From Anaerolineae bacterium (lineage in GTDB: Bacteria > Chloroflexota > Anaerolineae > Aggregatilineales > UBA2796), in assembly GCA_019637615.1 (NCBI GenBank), contig JAHBVJ010000033.1:30077-94076 (forward strand): 64,000 nucleotides of DNA, read 5' to 3'. This document shows positions 27,196 to 34,840 of the stretch, piece after piece. Below the pieces are notes generated by a model. That model made no database searches, was not told the DNA's origin, and saw only the letters and a program-made list of their open reading frames with translations. Made by a program: the position numbers and the translations under genes. The number at the start of each line of letters is the position of its first letter. Positions within the stretch are counted from its first letter, which is position 1.

Positions 27196-28929
27196 GTGAC
27201 CTTAATACCTCAACAGGTAGCCGGGTTGATCCGTCAGGGGATCGCGGCTGCCCAAACTGCCGGAGCCTTACCCGCCTTCGACATTCCAACGCTGAAAATC
27301 GACCGTCCGAAACGCGCTGATCAGGGCGATTACGCGTCGGCAGTAGCCATGCAGGTGCAGAAGCAGGTCGGGAAGCCGCCGTTAGAGATCGCCAAGACGA
27401 TTCAGGCGCACATCCCCGCTGCCGACTTCATCCGCAGCATTGAGGTCGCCCCACCGGGGTTCCTGAACATCCGCCTATCCGATGCATGGCTGGCGGCGCA
27501 GGTCGATGACATCATCGCGCAAGGCGTCGATCACCTTTTCCGCCAGAACACAGGCGCGGGCAAAAAGGCGCAGGTCGAATACGTCAGCGCCAACCCGACT
27601 GGCCCCCTCAGCGTCCACCGCATTCGTGGCGGTGTCATCGGGGACACCATCGCCAATCTGCTCGAAGCGGTCGGTTACGACGTGACGCGCGAATATTACT
27701 TCAACAACGCGGGTGCGCAGATGGACATCCTCGGTCTGAGCGTGCAAGCGCGCTACTTGGAGATGATCAACGCGCCGTACACCTTCCCCGCCAAAGGGTA
27801 TCAGGGCTTGTACATCCGCATGATCGCGGCGGTCATCCTCGCCATGTACGGCGACACACTGCACGACGCGCCGATGGAAAAATTCCGCGACATCGCCGCC
27901 AAAGCGCTCATGGAGCGCATCAAAACCAGCATGAAGCGCGTCAATATCGTGCATAACTCGTTCTTTCTCGAACGCAGTCTGTATGATGATGGCGCGGTCT
28001 GGGATACGGTCAAGCTGCTGAAAGAGCGCGGCCTGACCTATGAAAAAGACGATGCGACGTGGTTCAAGTCCACCGAGTTTGGCGACGAAAAAGATCGCGT
28101 GATCGTCAAGAAAACGGGCGAACCCACTTACCGCCTGCCCGACATGGCCTATCACAAAAACAAGCTGGATCGCGGCTTCGATCTCGTGGTGGACATCTTC
28201 GGCGCGGATCACGCCGCGACGGCACCGCAGGTGCTGCTCGGCGTCAAGGCGATGGGCTACGATCCCTCGGCGGTACGCACGCTGATCCATCAGATGGTCG
28301 AGCTGGTCGAAGACGGCGAAGCCAAGCGCATGAGCACCCGTCGCGGTGCGTTCGTGGAACTCGATGAGCTGATCGATGACGTGGGACCAGACGCCGTGCG
28401 CTATTTTATGTTGGCGCAAAATCCCAACACCGCCATGAACTTCGATCTGAACTTGGCGAAATCGCAAAGCGACGAAAATCCCGTCTACCGCATCCAGAGT
28501 GCGCACGTCCGTTGCGCGGGCATTCTCCGCAAGACCGCCGACGCTGGCCTGACCGATGACGGCGCTGATCTCAGCAAACTCGGCGCGGAAGAACTCGGCT
28601 TGCTGCGTAAGATGCTCGAACTCGGTGAGGTCATCGACCGCGCCGTGACGGAAGTCTCGCCGCAGATGCTGGCTTACTACGCGCTCGATCTGGCAGGCAC
28701 CTTCCACCCGATCTATGACCGTGTGCGCGTGCTCTCCGAGCAGGAAAATCTGTCAGTCGATGTCCAGAAGGCGCGGCTGCGTTTCTACCGCGCCGCCAAA
28801 GTCGTCTTCGGGCGTGCGCTCAAGCTGATGGGCATGTCCGCGCCGGAAGTCATGGAACGCCGCGAGCCAGCCAAGCCCGCCGTAGAAGCCGTGACCGAGC
28901 CAGCCGCCGAAGACGCGGACGCCGAATAA
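27196..28929 (+). CDS. argS: Arginyl-tRNA synthetase with divergent HIGH box
   Basis: This is a cytoplasmic class I synthetase charging tRNA-Arg. The N-terminal ArgRS-specific (Add-1) domain covers about residues 1-85. The Rossmann catalytic core starts at EYVSANPTGPLSVHRIRGG, where the usual HVGH is replaced by SVHR. ArgRS landmarks REYYFNNAGAQM and VVDIFGADHAATAPQV are intact, and the KMSKS position reads KRMSTRRG, as in many ArgRS. The C-terminal anticodon-binding DALR domain (about 445-545) ends with an Ala/Glu-rich tail. GTG 27196 is chosen because GGGAG lies at a good distance; a TTG at 27181 is less likely. The length is normal, and no second argS is visible in the window. Confidence 0.93.
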   Translation: MTLIPQQVAGLIRQGIAAAQTAGALPAFDIPTLKIDRPKRADQGDYASAVAMQVQKQVGKPPLEIAKTIQAHIPAADFIRSIEVAPPGFLNIRLSDAWLAAQVDDIIAQGVDHLFRQNTGAGKKAQVEYVSANPTGPLSVHRIRGGVIGDTIANLLEAVGYDVTREYYFNNAGAQMDILGLSVQARYLEMINAPYTFPAKGYQGLYIRMIAAVILAMYGDTLHDAPMEKFRDIAAKALMERIKTSMKRVNIVHNSFFLERSLYDDGAVWDTVKLLKERGLTYEKDDATWFKSTEFGDEKDRVIVKKTGEPTYRLPDMAYHKNKLDRGFDLVVDIFGADHAATAPQVLLGVKAMGYDPSAVRTLIHQMVELVEDGEAKRMSTRRGAFVELDELIDDVGPDAVRYFMLAQNPNTAMNFDLNLAKSQSDENPVYRIQSAHVRCAGILRKTADAGLTDDGADLSKLGAEELGLLRKMLELGEVIDRAVTEVSPQMLAYYALDLAGTFHPIYDRVRVLSEQENLSVDVQKARLRFYRAAKVVFGRALKLMGMSAPEVMERREPAKPAVEAVTEPAAEDADAE

Positions 28930-28941
28930 CTAATCTCGTCC

Positions 28942-28961
28942 GGGCGAGCGCAGTCTCGCCC
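28942..28961. other. Perfect hairpin between argS and dcd
   Basis: GGGCGAG-CGCAGT-CTCGCCC forms a 7-bp GC-rich stem with a 6-nt loop, without a T run. It may stabilise mRNA ends or attenuate read-through from argS into dcd. Confidence 0.45.
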
Positions 28962-28991
28962 ACAGTTCGCCAAACTGACGAAGGAATCATC

Positions 28992-29558
28992 ATGGGGTTG
29001 AAGTCCGATTCGTGGATTCGAAAGATGTCGCTTGAACACGGCATGATCACGCCGTTCGAGGAAAAGCTCGTGCGCGCCGTCGATAACAAACGCGTGGTCA
29101 GCTACGGCGTTAGCAGCGCTGGCTACGACATCCGCGTCAACAACAAATTCAAAGTCTGCGACCAGCGTTTTTTCGCGGAATTAGATGTCAAGCAGCTCGA
29201 TGACTCGCTGTTCATCGATGTCGAGGCCGAGCGCCTGATCATCCCGCCGCATGGATTTGTATTAGCTGAGAGTGTCGAGACTTTTCGGATGCCGCCGGAT
29301 ACACTCGGTCTCGCCATCGGCAAATCGACCTATGCGCGCGTTGGCCTCGTCACCAACATTACGCCGCTGGAGCCGGGTTGGTCGGGCATTCTGACCATCG
29401 AACTGAGCAACACCTCGCCGCTGCCCGTTGCGGTCTATGCGGGCGAAGGCATCTGTCAGGTGCTGTTCTTCCAGACCGACGATACGCCGGAAGTGAATTA
29501 CGCGCAGCGCAGCGGCAAATACAACAATCAGACCGGGATCACGTTACCGAAAGTCTAA
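28992..29558 (+). CDS. dcd: dCTP deaminase
   Basis: This enzyme makes dUTP (or dUMP, if bifunctional) from dCTP for thymidylate synthesis. The 188 residues match the family length. The N-terminus LKSDSWIRKMSLEHGMI is typical of the long-lineage Dcd. Conserved blocks are VSYGVSSAGYDIRV, IGKSTYARVGL (GKSxxAR motif), the active-site-containing PLEPGWSGILTIEL and the C-terminal GKYNNQTG, which closes over the nucleotide. Start ATG 28992 has an AAGGAAT-like ribosome-binding site. It lies two bases before the protease gene and 62 after argS, so it could be part of a housekeeping operon. The sequence alone does not settle whether it also hydrolyses dUTP. Confidence 0.92.
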   Translation: MGLKSDSWIRKMSLEHGMITPFEEKLVRAVDNKRVVSYGVSSAGYDIRVNNKFKVCDQRFFAELDVKQLDDSLFIDVEAERLIIPPHGFVLAESVETFRMPPDTLGLAIGKSTYARVGLVTNITPLEPGWSGILTIELSNTSPLPVAVYAGEGICQVLFFQTDDTPEVNYAQRSGKYNNQTGITLPKV

Positions 29559-29560
29559 TC

Positions 29561-30823
29561 ATGAGTCTTTCTGAATCCGCCTACGACAACCAGCAGCAAG
29601 CGGCCTCGCCCTCTCAGCCACTTTTGAAGCCCGTGCAGCCGGATACGATTGATCTGTTGACAGCCGCCCTGCGCGACATCCTCGACATCGACTCCACGCA
29701 GCAAGCCGAAACCCTGCGCGGGCGCGAACGTCAGCGTGTAGTGATCTTTCGCGGCACGCTGATCAAAGATGCCGAAACCGCGTTTCCGGTCGTTGAGGAA
29801 CGCTTCCATACGCTCGGCTACACGCCATCGATGGAGCGGCAAGGTGAGATGGACGTGATTCTCGCTGTCGAAGGGTTGGTCGTCGGGCGGCGGATCAAGA
29901 CGCGCGCATGGTTGCATCTCTTGCTGCTGATCCTGACCATTGCCTCGACCATTTTTTCCGCCTCGATGTTTCGGGGTGGCGTCGCGCCGGGCACGGTGAA
30001 ATGTACGCTGGACGCCAACAACAAACTGGTCTGCACCGATGTCAGCGGCAACACCGTCAACGCCATCTTGAACGAAGTCCAGCGCAACGCGCCCTACGCC
30101 GTCCCCTTCGGCCTGACGCTCCTACTGATCCTCGGCGTCCACGAGATGGGGCACTACATCGCGGCGCGGCGGCATAAAGTCGATGTCACGCTGCCTTTCT
30201 TCGTGCCGCTGCCCTTCATCAGTCCGCTCGGTACGCTTGGCGCGGTCATCTTCATCCGCAGCATGTTGAAAAGCAAAAAAGCCCTGTTCGATGTCGGGAT
30301 TAGCGGGCCATTGGCGGGCTTTGTCGTGGCTTTCATCGCCCTGATCATCGGGATGCGGATGCCGAGCTATCCCGACGCCAACCGCCTGATCACGCGCGTC
30401 GGCACGCCTATCTTGGTCGAAGCCGTCGGCAAGATCGTCCGCCCGCAAGACCGCAACATCTCGCAGTTCATCACGCGCCAGCCTGTAGCATTCGCCGCGT
30501 GGTTCGGGATGTTCCTGACCGCCCTCAATCTGCTGCCCATCGGTCAACTCGATGGCGGTCACGTCACCTACACGCTGTTCGGGCGCACCGCGTGGACAAT
30601 CGCGATGGTGACGTTTGGCGGGCTGATCGTGCTGGGCGTGACGGTGATGCCGAGTTTCCTGTTTTATGCGGTATTGGCGCTCCTGACCGGACTCCGCCAT
30701 CCGCCACCCAATAACGACATCACGCCGCTGGATAATCGTCGTCGGCTCTTGGGCTATGCCACCCTGATCCTGTTCTTCCTGATCGCCACGCCGAATCCGT
30801 TCCCCACCTTACGCGGCTTCTGA
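29561..30823 (+). CDS. Site-2-protease-like membrane metallopeptidase (M50)
   Basis: This is an intramembrane zinc protease. A soluble N-terminal domain of about 110 residues (VVIFRGTLIKDAETAFPVVEE is part of it) precedes a first TM helix (LHLLLLILTIASTIFSASMF). The zinc motif is VHEMGHYIAARR, and the third zinc ligand lies in NLLPIGQLDGGH. About six TM helices are visible, and the hydrophobic C-terminus ends in NPFPTLRGF. The layout (N-terminal domain, no PDZ) resembles the EGY/S2P2 subgroup of cyanobacteria and plants. It likely cleaves a membrane-bound regulator or signal peptide remnant. ATG 29561 lies two bases after the dcd stop; an upstream in-frame start would sit inside dcd. A strong terminator follows. 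Confidence 0.9.
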   Translation: MSLSESAYDNQQQAASPSQPLLKPVQPDTIDLLTAALRDILDIDSTQQAETLRGRERQRVVIFRGTLIKDAETAFPVVEERFHTLGYTPSMERQGEMDVILAVEGLVVGRRIKTRAWLHLLLLILTIASTIFSASMFRGGVAPGTVKCTLDANNKLVCTDVSGNTVNAILNEVQRNAPYAVPFGLTLLLILGVHEMGHYIAARRHKVDVTLPFFVPLPFISPLGTLGAVIFIRSMLKSKKALFDVGISGPLAGFVVAFIALIIGMRMPSYPDANRLITRVGTPILVEAVGKIVRPQDRNISQFITRQPVAFAAWFGMFLTALNLLPIGQLDGGHVTYTLFGRTAWTIAMVTFGGLIVLGVTVMPSFLFYAVLALLTGLRHPPPNNDITPLDNRRRLLGYATLILFFLIATPNPFPTLRGF

Positions 30824-30831
30824 AATCTTCG

Positions 30832-30863
30832 GGGAGAGAATGGCCTTCTCTCCCTTTTATTTT
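30832..30863 (+). terminator. Rho-independent terminator after the M50 peptidase
   Basis: GGGAGAGAA and TTCTCTCCC form a perfect 9-bp stem with a TGGCC loop, followed by TTTTATTTT. It ends the argS-dcd-M50 transcription unit. Confidence 0.92.
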
Positions 30864-30987
30864 GCCTACTTGACAAAAATTTAGACTTGCCTAAAATATT
30901 CCTTAAGCAACATGAAACGCATCCCGAATCGCATTTTACTAAGCACTCAGGACTAAGCACTTAGCACTGTTTTGATGGGAGAGACCA

Positions 30988-32196
30988 ATGGCAAAGATCG
31001 CCTACGTAGGACTGCCCGCACATGGGCACACCAACCCAACCCTGCCTGTGATGAAGGAACTCGTGCGGCGCGGGCACGAAGTGTTGTACTACAACGCGGA
31101 GTCATTCCGTGCCAAAGTCGCGCCGACAGGTGCCGATTTCCGTGCCCTGCCCGAACCCATGCCCACCGAACGCGAAGTCTCGATGGCGATGCAAGAACTC
31201 ATCGACGCCTCGATCCTGCTGGCGGGGATCAGCCCACGCCTAACGCGCTACATGATCGATGAATTCGCGCGTGAGCAACCCGATCTCGTCATCTACGACT
31301 CCGTCGCCATGTGGGGCTACATCGCCGCCCGCACGCATGGCCTTCCCGTCGCCTGTTCGATCACCACCTTTGTGCTCGATGGCTCGCAGGGCACGGTTGG
31401 GCTAGGCGCGATGGCGCGGCTGATGTGGTCAGCGCTGCCCCACGTCCCCAAACTGCTCAACTGGAAGCAGAGCATGGCGCGCGAATTCGGCAAGGACAAC
31501 GCGGGCGGGATCACCGAATACGCCGATTTGAACCTTGTCTTCACCTCGAAGGAGTTCCATCCCAAGAACAAATTCGTGGATGACCGCTTCCGCTTCGTCG
31601 GGCCATCCATCGACGCCACGACGCGCGACGGTAGTTTCCCCTTCGATCAACTTCGCGACGGCACCAAGGTCTACATCTCGCTCGGCACGATCACCAATCT
31701 AGACTCGGCCTTCTACCGTGCGGTGTTCACAGCCTTCGCGGGCTATCCGGCGCAAGTCATCCTCGCTGTCGGCAAGCATACCGATCTCGCCGCGCTGGGC
31801 GCTGTGCCCGCCAACTTCATCGTGCGCAACTACGTCCCACAGTTGGATATTTTGCAGCGCGTCGATGCCTTCATCACACACGGCGGCATGAACAGCATCC
31901 ATGAGGGCTTGTATTACGGCGTGCCGGAGATCGTTGTGCCGCATCAGTTCGAGCAGTACTTGAATGGCAAGCGTGTCGAGCAAACCGGAACTGGCCTCCT
32001 GATCGGGGACACGCGCCCCTATGGTCGGGTTACCGCGCAAGAACTCCGATCCGCGCTGGAAACGCTGCTGACCACGCCATCCTACCGCCAGAACGCGCAG
32101 CACATCGGGGAAACACTCCGCGCGGCGGGTGGCTACGTCCGTGCCGCCGACGAGATCGAAGCCTATATCGGCGTCACCGAACGGATGCTGGCATAA
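30988..32196 (+). CDS. MGT/UGT-type glycosyltransferase (GT1 family)
   Basis: This is a GT-B fold glycosyltransferase resembling macrolide glycosyltransferases. The acceptor-binding N-terminal domain begins KIAYVGLPAHGHTNPTLPVM. The catalytic-base histidine is probably in AHGHTNP. The C-terminal donor domain has the GT1 features VYISLGTITN, VRNYVPQLDILQRVDAFITHGG and the HGGMNSIHEGLYYGVPEIVVPHQFEQ signature region. The 402 residues match the family. Such enzymes add glucose to macrolides, flavonoids or lipids, so the target may be an antibiotic (self-protection) or a lipid. The gene is alone, 164 bases after a terminator, with GGGAGAG before ATG 30988. An antibiotic-nucleotidyltransferase-like gene lies 330 bases downstream on the other strand. 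Confidence 0.87.
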   Translation: MAKIAYVGLPAHGHTNPTLPVMKELVRRGHEVLYYNAESFRAKVAPTGADFRALPEPMPTEREVSMAMQELIDASILLAGISPRLTRYMIDEFAREQPDLVIYDSVAMWGYIAARTHGLPVACSITTFVLDGSQGTVGLGAMARLMWSALPHVPKLLNWKQSMAREFGKDNAGGITEYADLNLVFTSKEFHPKNKFVDDRFRFVGPSIDATTRDGSFPFDQLRDGTKVYISLGTITNLDSAFYRAVFTAFAGYPAQVILAVGKHTDLAALGAVPANFIVRNYVPQLDILQRVDAFITHGGMNSIHEGLYYGVPEIVVPHQFEQYLNGKRVEQTGTGLLIGDTRPYGRVTAQELRSALETLLTTPSYRQNAQHIGETLRAAGGYVRAADEIEAYIGVTERMLA

Positions 32197-32243
32197 ATGG
32201 CTACGAAACCAGATAGTCATATGCCAACAGACTTACGCGTGTT

Positions 32244-32391
32244 GAGTCCCGAAGGGACTTCGTAGGGTAAGCCCGACGTTGATGGTGTTTCAAAAAATAA
32301 GGCAGGAATACGCCGATCACGCCAACACATCTTCTTGAGTCCCTTTTGTGGACTTCGTTCTCTAAGCCTGACGTTTTAACGTCGGGCGGCG
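32244..32391 (+). repeat. Two copies of a dispersed hairpin repeat
   Basis: Copy A (32244-32283) and copy B (32337-32391) share the layout GAGTCCC-N4-GGACTTCGT, then about 5 bases, then AAGCCTGACGTT or AAGCCCGACGTT. Copy B continues AACGTCGGGCGGCG, which pairs back to form a second hairpin. A third copy occurs in inverted orientation at 63828-63881. The repeat is a mobile or structured non-coding family in this genome. No gene is visible in the rest of the 32197-32525 gap. Confidence 0.6.
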
Positions 32392-32525
32392 TGACGACAA
32401 ACCTGCGTTTCCTTGACGAATTTCTTCAACACCATCAACGGCGGGACGTTGGTTACGTACGCTGGCTGTCAAAATCAACATATCCAACTGCCAATGAAGA
32501 CCCATTTGGCATCGATGCGATCACC

Positions 32526-33374
32526 TCACCCTGACCCATCCTCCGCGTACAGCTCGCGGATCAATCCCCCGATCCGCTGTTCGAGTTCAACATCATACGT
32601 ATAGCCGAGTCTCAACGCGATCTCCCTCGCCAAGTGTTGATACAGCGTGATCGTCGCGAACAGCGCACGCCAGCTATCAACCGGATCGAAGTGCCCGAAC
32701 AACCCATCGAGAGCTTGTTTCGTTTCGGCGTCCGTCCAGTCGAGCATGAAGCGTCCAGCGTGCCATGTGTCGTGATTCCACCCATTCATGGCGCGGGCGT
32801 GCCACGCGATGAACCACAGCAGCGTATGCTTCAAGCCCATATCCCAGCCTTTGACCACCCACAAATCGCGCCGCCGGATGGTTTTAGCGGTTTGCAGCGC
32901 CTCGTACCAGAAGCGCGTCACCATCAGCGCAAATTCATCGGATGCTGGCGGGTTCTGCGCTGGCAGTACGTAGCTTGGCGGAGGCAGACGCGCTACCAAG
33001 CCATCCTTGTCGATCAAGGCATAGTATCCGCGCTGATATACGTCTTCCAACGTGCCCGCTTCCACCATCTTCACGAGTTCACTGACGGCGAAAAAATGGC
33101 AGTCCACCTTCTGCCCGCCCTCGAACACCGCTAACCGCTGGGGTTCCTCCCCCGCTTGCTCGAACGGCAAACACAACCACAGCGTCCCGAAGTTCGACAG
33201 CCACGCCGTCTCGCCCAGATAAAGCGTCATGTCGTTGACGAACATCATCAGATCAAGGTCAGCCCACCGATCCGCCGGATGGTCGCGCCGCGCCTGCGAA
33301 CCGACCACGATGATCGCGCGGATCGCGTCCTGCCCTGCTGCCCACGTCGCAATACGCTGCGCTAATGCCATCAT
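32526..33374 (-). CDS. Aminoglycoside 6-adenylyltransferase-like nucleotidyltransferase (AadE/ANT(6) family)
   Basis: The N-terminal nucleotidyltransferase fold has the signature IIVVGSQARRDHPADRWADLDLMMF, where GS, D and D are the nucleotide and metal ligands. The C-terminal helical domain matches ANT(6): a DMGLKHTLLWFIAWHARAMNG block (usually RNMIR...W), the HAGRFMLDW region and a C-terminal LARE...LGYTYD. ANT(6) enzymes adenylylate streptomycin. ATG 33374 has GGGAAGG upstream; an in-frame TTG at 33392 is less likely. There is no mobile gene beside it, but repeats flank it on both sides. It may be an intrinsic resistance gene or a house enzyme with another substrate. Confidence 0.85.
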   Translation of the reverse strand: MMALAQRIATWAAGQDAIRAIIVVGSQARRDHPADRWADLDLMMFVNDMTLYLGETAWLSNFGTLWLCLPFEQAGEEPQRLAVFEGGQKVDCHFFAVSELVKMVEAGTLEDVYQRGYYALIDKDGLVARLPPPSYVLPAQNPPASDEFALMVTRFWYEALQTAKTIRRRDLWVVKGWDMGLKHTLLWFIAWHARAMNGWNHDTWHAGRFMLDWTDAETKQALDGLFGHFDPVDSWRALFATITLYQHLAREIALRLGYTYDVELEQRIGGLIRELYAEDGSG

Positions 33375-33946
33375 CTTGTTGCGCCTTCCCAATCAATAGC
33401 GCTAACCCAAAACCCTGACCGTCCGTTATAAAATCCCAACCATCCTCGCGCCCAAAGTTAGATGACTATAACTTGACGTTGCGAACAGACTGTTGTAAAC
33501 TGTGTTCTGCAATGCACATCCGTAGCATTCTCGTGTACTTCGCCATCTAGCCATCTGATCGCTAGTCGGCGTTCATCCATATCGAGCTGCCTCGATCCAT
33601 CGCCCTGATAAGGCTGCCTGTTTTTGCCTATTAGTGTGTTTTCACTAAACAAACCAACAAAACTATCGGAGGTTACGACTACCTTCAATCCGGTGAGTTA
33701 TCGCCGGAGTTCACCATCGCATCCGATCTAATGGAGGTTGCCGCCTTGTTCTCACCGTCACCATCAACCCTAACTGCTAAACCTCGAAAATTTGGTCGTT
33801 TTCGCGTTCAAATGACGACACAGAACAGTCAACCACAATACCCCGCCCATGATCCCATCCCCACCAGCCAACGGGATCATATCCGGGAACATTCCGCACG
33901 GAACAGCCCACGATCTATCATCACCACCAGCCACGATTATCGCATA
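33375..33946. other. Non-coding stretch before the tandem repeat, with a candidate promoter
   Basis: About 570 bases with no gene I would support. A TTGACG / TAAACT pair with a 17-base gap at 33473-33501 faces the tandem repeat. Downstream, TATCGGAGG and TAATGGAGG are ribosome-binding-site-like words without a convincing coding region after them. A frame opens at 33731 but is discussed as doubtful. Confidence 0.5.
33473..33501 (+). promoter_or_regulatory. Candidate sigma-70 promoter
   Basis: TTGACG, 17 bases, TAAACT. It points to the right, toward the 153-bp tandem repeat, and away from the nucleotidyltransferase start. No recognised gene follows on this strand. Confidence 0.4.
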
Positions 33947-34434
33947 GCCTTAGCGCCAAACACGGGGCACTTGCATCCTATCCAAAACTCGACATTGACA
34001 ACGAGACAACAGGCAACCACTTGGTTCCCCCTCGTTGCGAAGCGGAAAGAGGGTCAGGGGGTGAGGTCAACAGCCTGCGCAACTGAAGTTGCGGATACAG
34101 CCTTAGCGCCAAATACGCAGCACTTGCTCCCTAGCCGAAACTCGACATTGACAACGAGACCACAGGCAGCCACTTGGTTCCCCCTCGTTGCGAAGCGGCG
34201 GGCACCGCGTAGCGGTCGCGGTCAGGGGGTGAGGTCAACAGCCTGCGCAACTGAAGTTGCGGATACAGCCTCAGCGCCAACCACGCAGCACTTGCTCCCT
34301 ATCCAAAACTCGACATTGACAACGAGACCACAGGCAGCCACTTGGTTCCCCCTCGTTGCGAAGCGGAGAGGGGGTCAGGGGGTGAGGTCAATTGCCTGCG
34401 CAACTGAAGTTATGGATAGAGCCTTAGCACTACC
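33947..34434. repeat. Tandem repeat, three units of 153/168/153 bp plus a short fourth start
   Basis: Units begin at 33947, 34100, 34268 and (partial) 34421, each starting GCCTTAGCGCCAAA or a variant. The middle unit carries a 15-bp insertion (GGGCACCGCGTAGCGGTCGC region). Every unit contains a CCCCCTCGTTGCGAAGCGG block, a GTCAGGGGGTGAGGTCAA block and a CTGCGCAACTGAAGTT block. All period lengths are multiples of three, so one reading frame stays open across the array. It ends next to the zinc-ribbon gene stop at 34439. It is likely a composite of dispersed repeats that expanded. Confidence 0.85.
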
Positions 34435-34438
34435 GTCG

Positions 34439-34828
34439 CTAGTCATCGATGATTTGGTCATGTTCATGGGGGCATGTCCCCCAAGTGCAATTGTCGTGGC
34501 CTTCCGTGTGGGCGGGCATCACCGTCCAGCACTGATCACAGTAGGGGAGTTCGCAGAGTTTGCACACGAACGCGCTGAAGTCAGGATCGATCTGGCGGGC
34601 AAGTTCCCAATTGTTGTAAGCGATGGCCTCAAACAGGTCTTCGAGCTGCTCGTAGCGCCCGAACTTGTAGATGTGACGGATGAATTCGGTACGCTCCAAC
34701 CGATCCCGATCATGCCACAGCGCTTGGCTCTTGCGGGCGGACGTAGCGGGCATCAGTGTGACCTCGGCGGCGGCAGCCCCGCACCGGGCACACGGGATGG
34801 TCACATGGCGCGATTTTGTTTCCCACAT
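34439..34828 (-). CDS. Small cysteine-rich zinc-ribbon protein, function unknown
   Basis: I do not recognise the family. The 129 residues have an N-terminal CxxC (IPCARCGAAAAEV, about residues 12-18). A helical middle follows (DRLERTEFIRHIYKFGRYEQLEDLFEAIAY, about 42-72; only part quoted elsewhere). A second metal site is made of CKLCELPYCDQCW (about 89-101), plus HTEGHDNCTWGTCPHEHD near the C-terminus. This gives enough Cys/His for two or three zinc ions. The C-terminal part looks like a zinc finger of the type used for protein or nucleic-acid contact. It starts 12 bases after the NamZ-like gene stop, so it is likely in that operon. The 153-bp tandem repeat begins right after its stop. Confidence 0.75.
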   Translation of the reverse strand: MWETKSRHVTIPCARCGAAAAEVTLMPATSARKSQALWHDRDRLERTEFIRHIYKFGRYEQLEDLFEAIAYNNWELARQIDPDFSAFVCKLCELPYCDQCWTVMPAHTEGHDNCTWGTCPHEHDQIIDD

Positions 34829-34840
34829 GACGCATCCGAC

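Noticed and set aside
27475..28707. 410-codon frame antisense to argS
   Set aside because: It is a mirror of a well-supported synthetase gene. His- and Val-rich antisense translation is typical of GC-rich genes.
33947..34434. Possible CRISPR array
   Set aside because: Units are 153-168 bases and nearly identical over their whole length, with no short repeat/variable spacer pattern and no cas genes.
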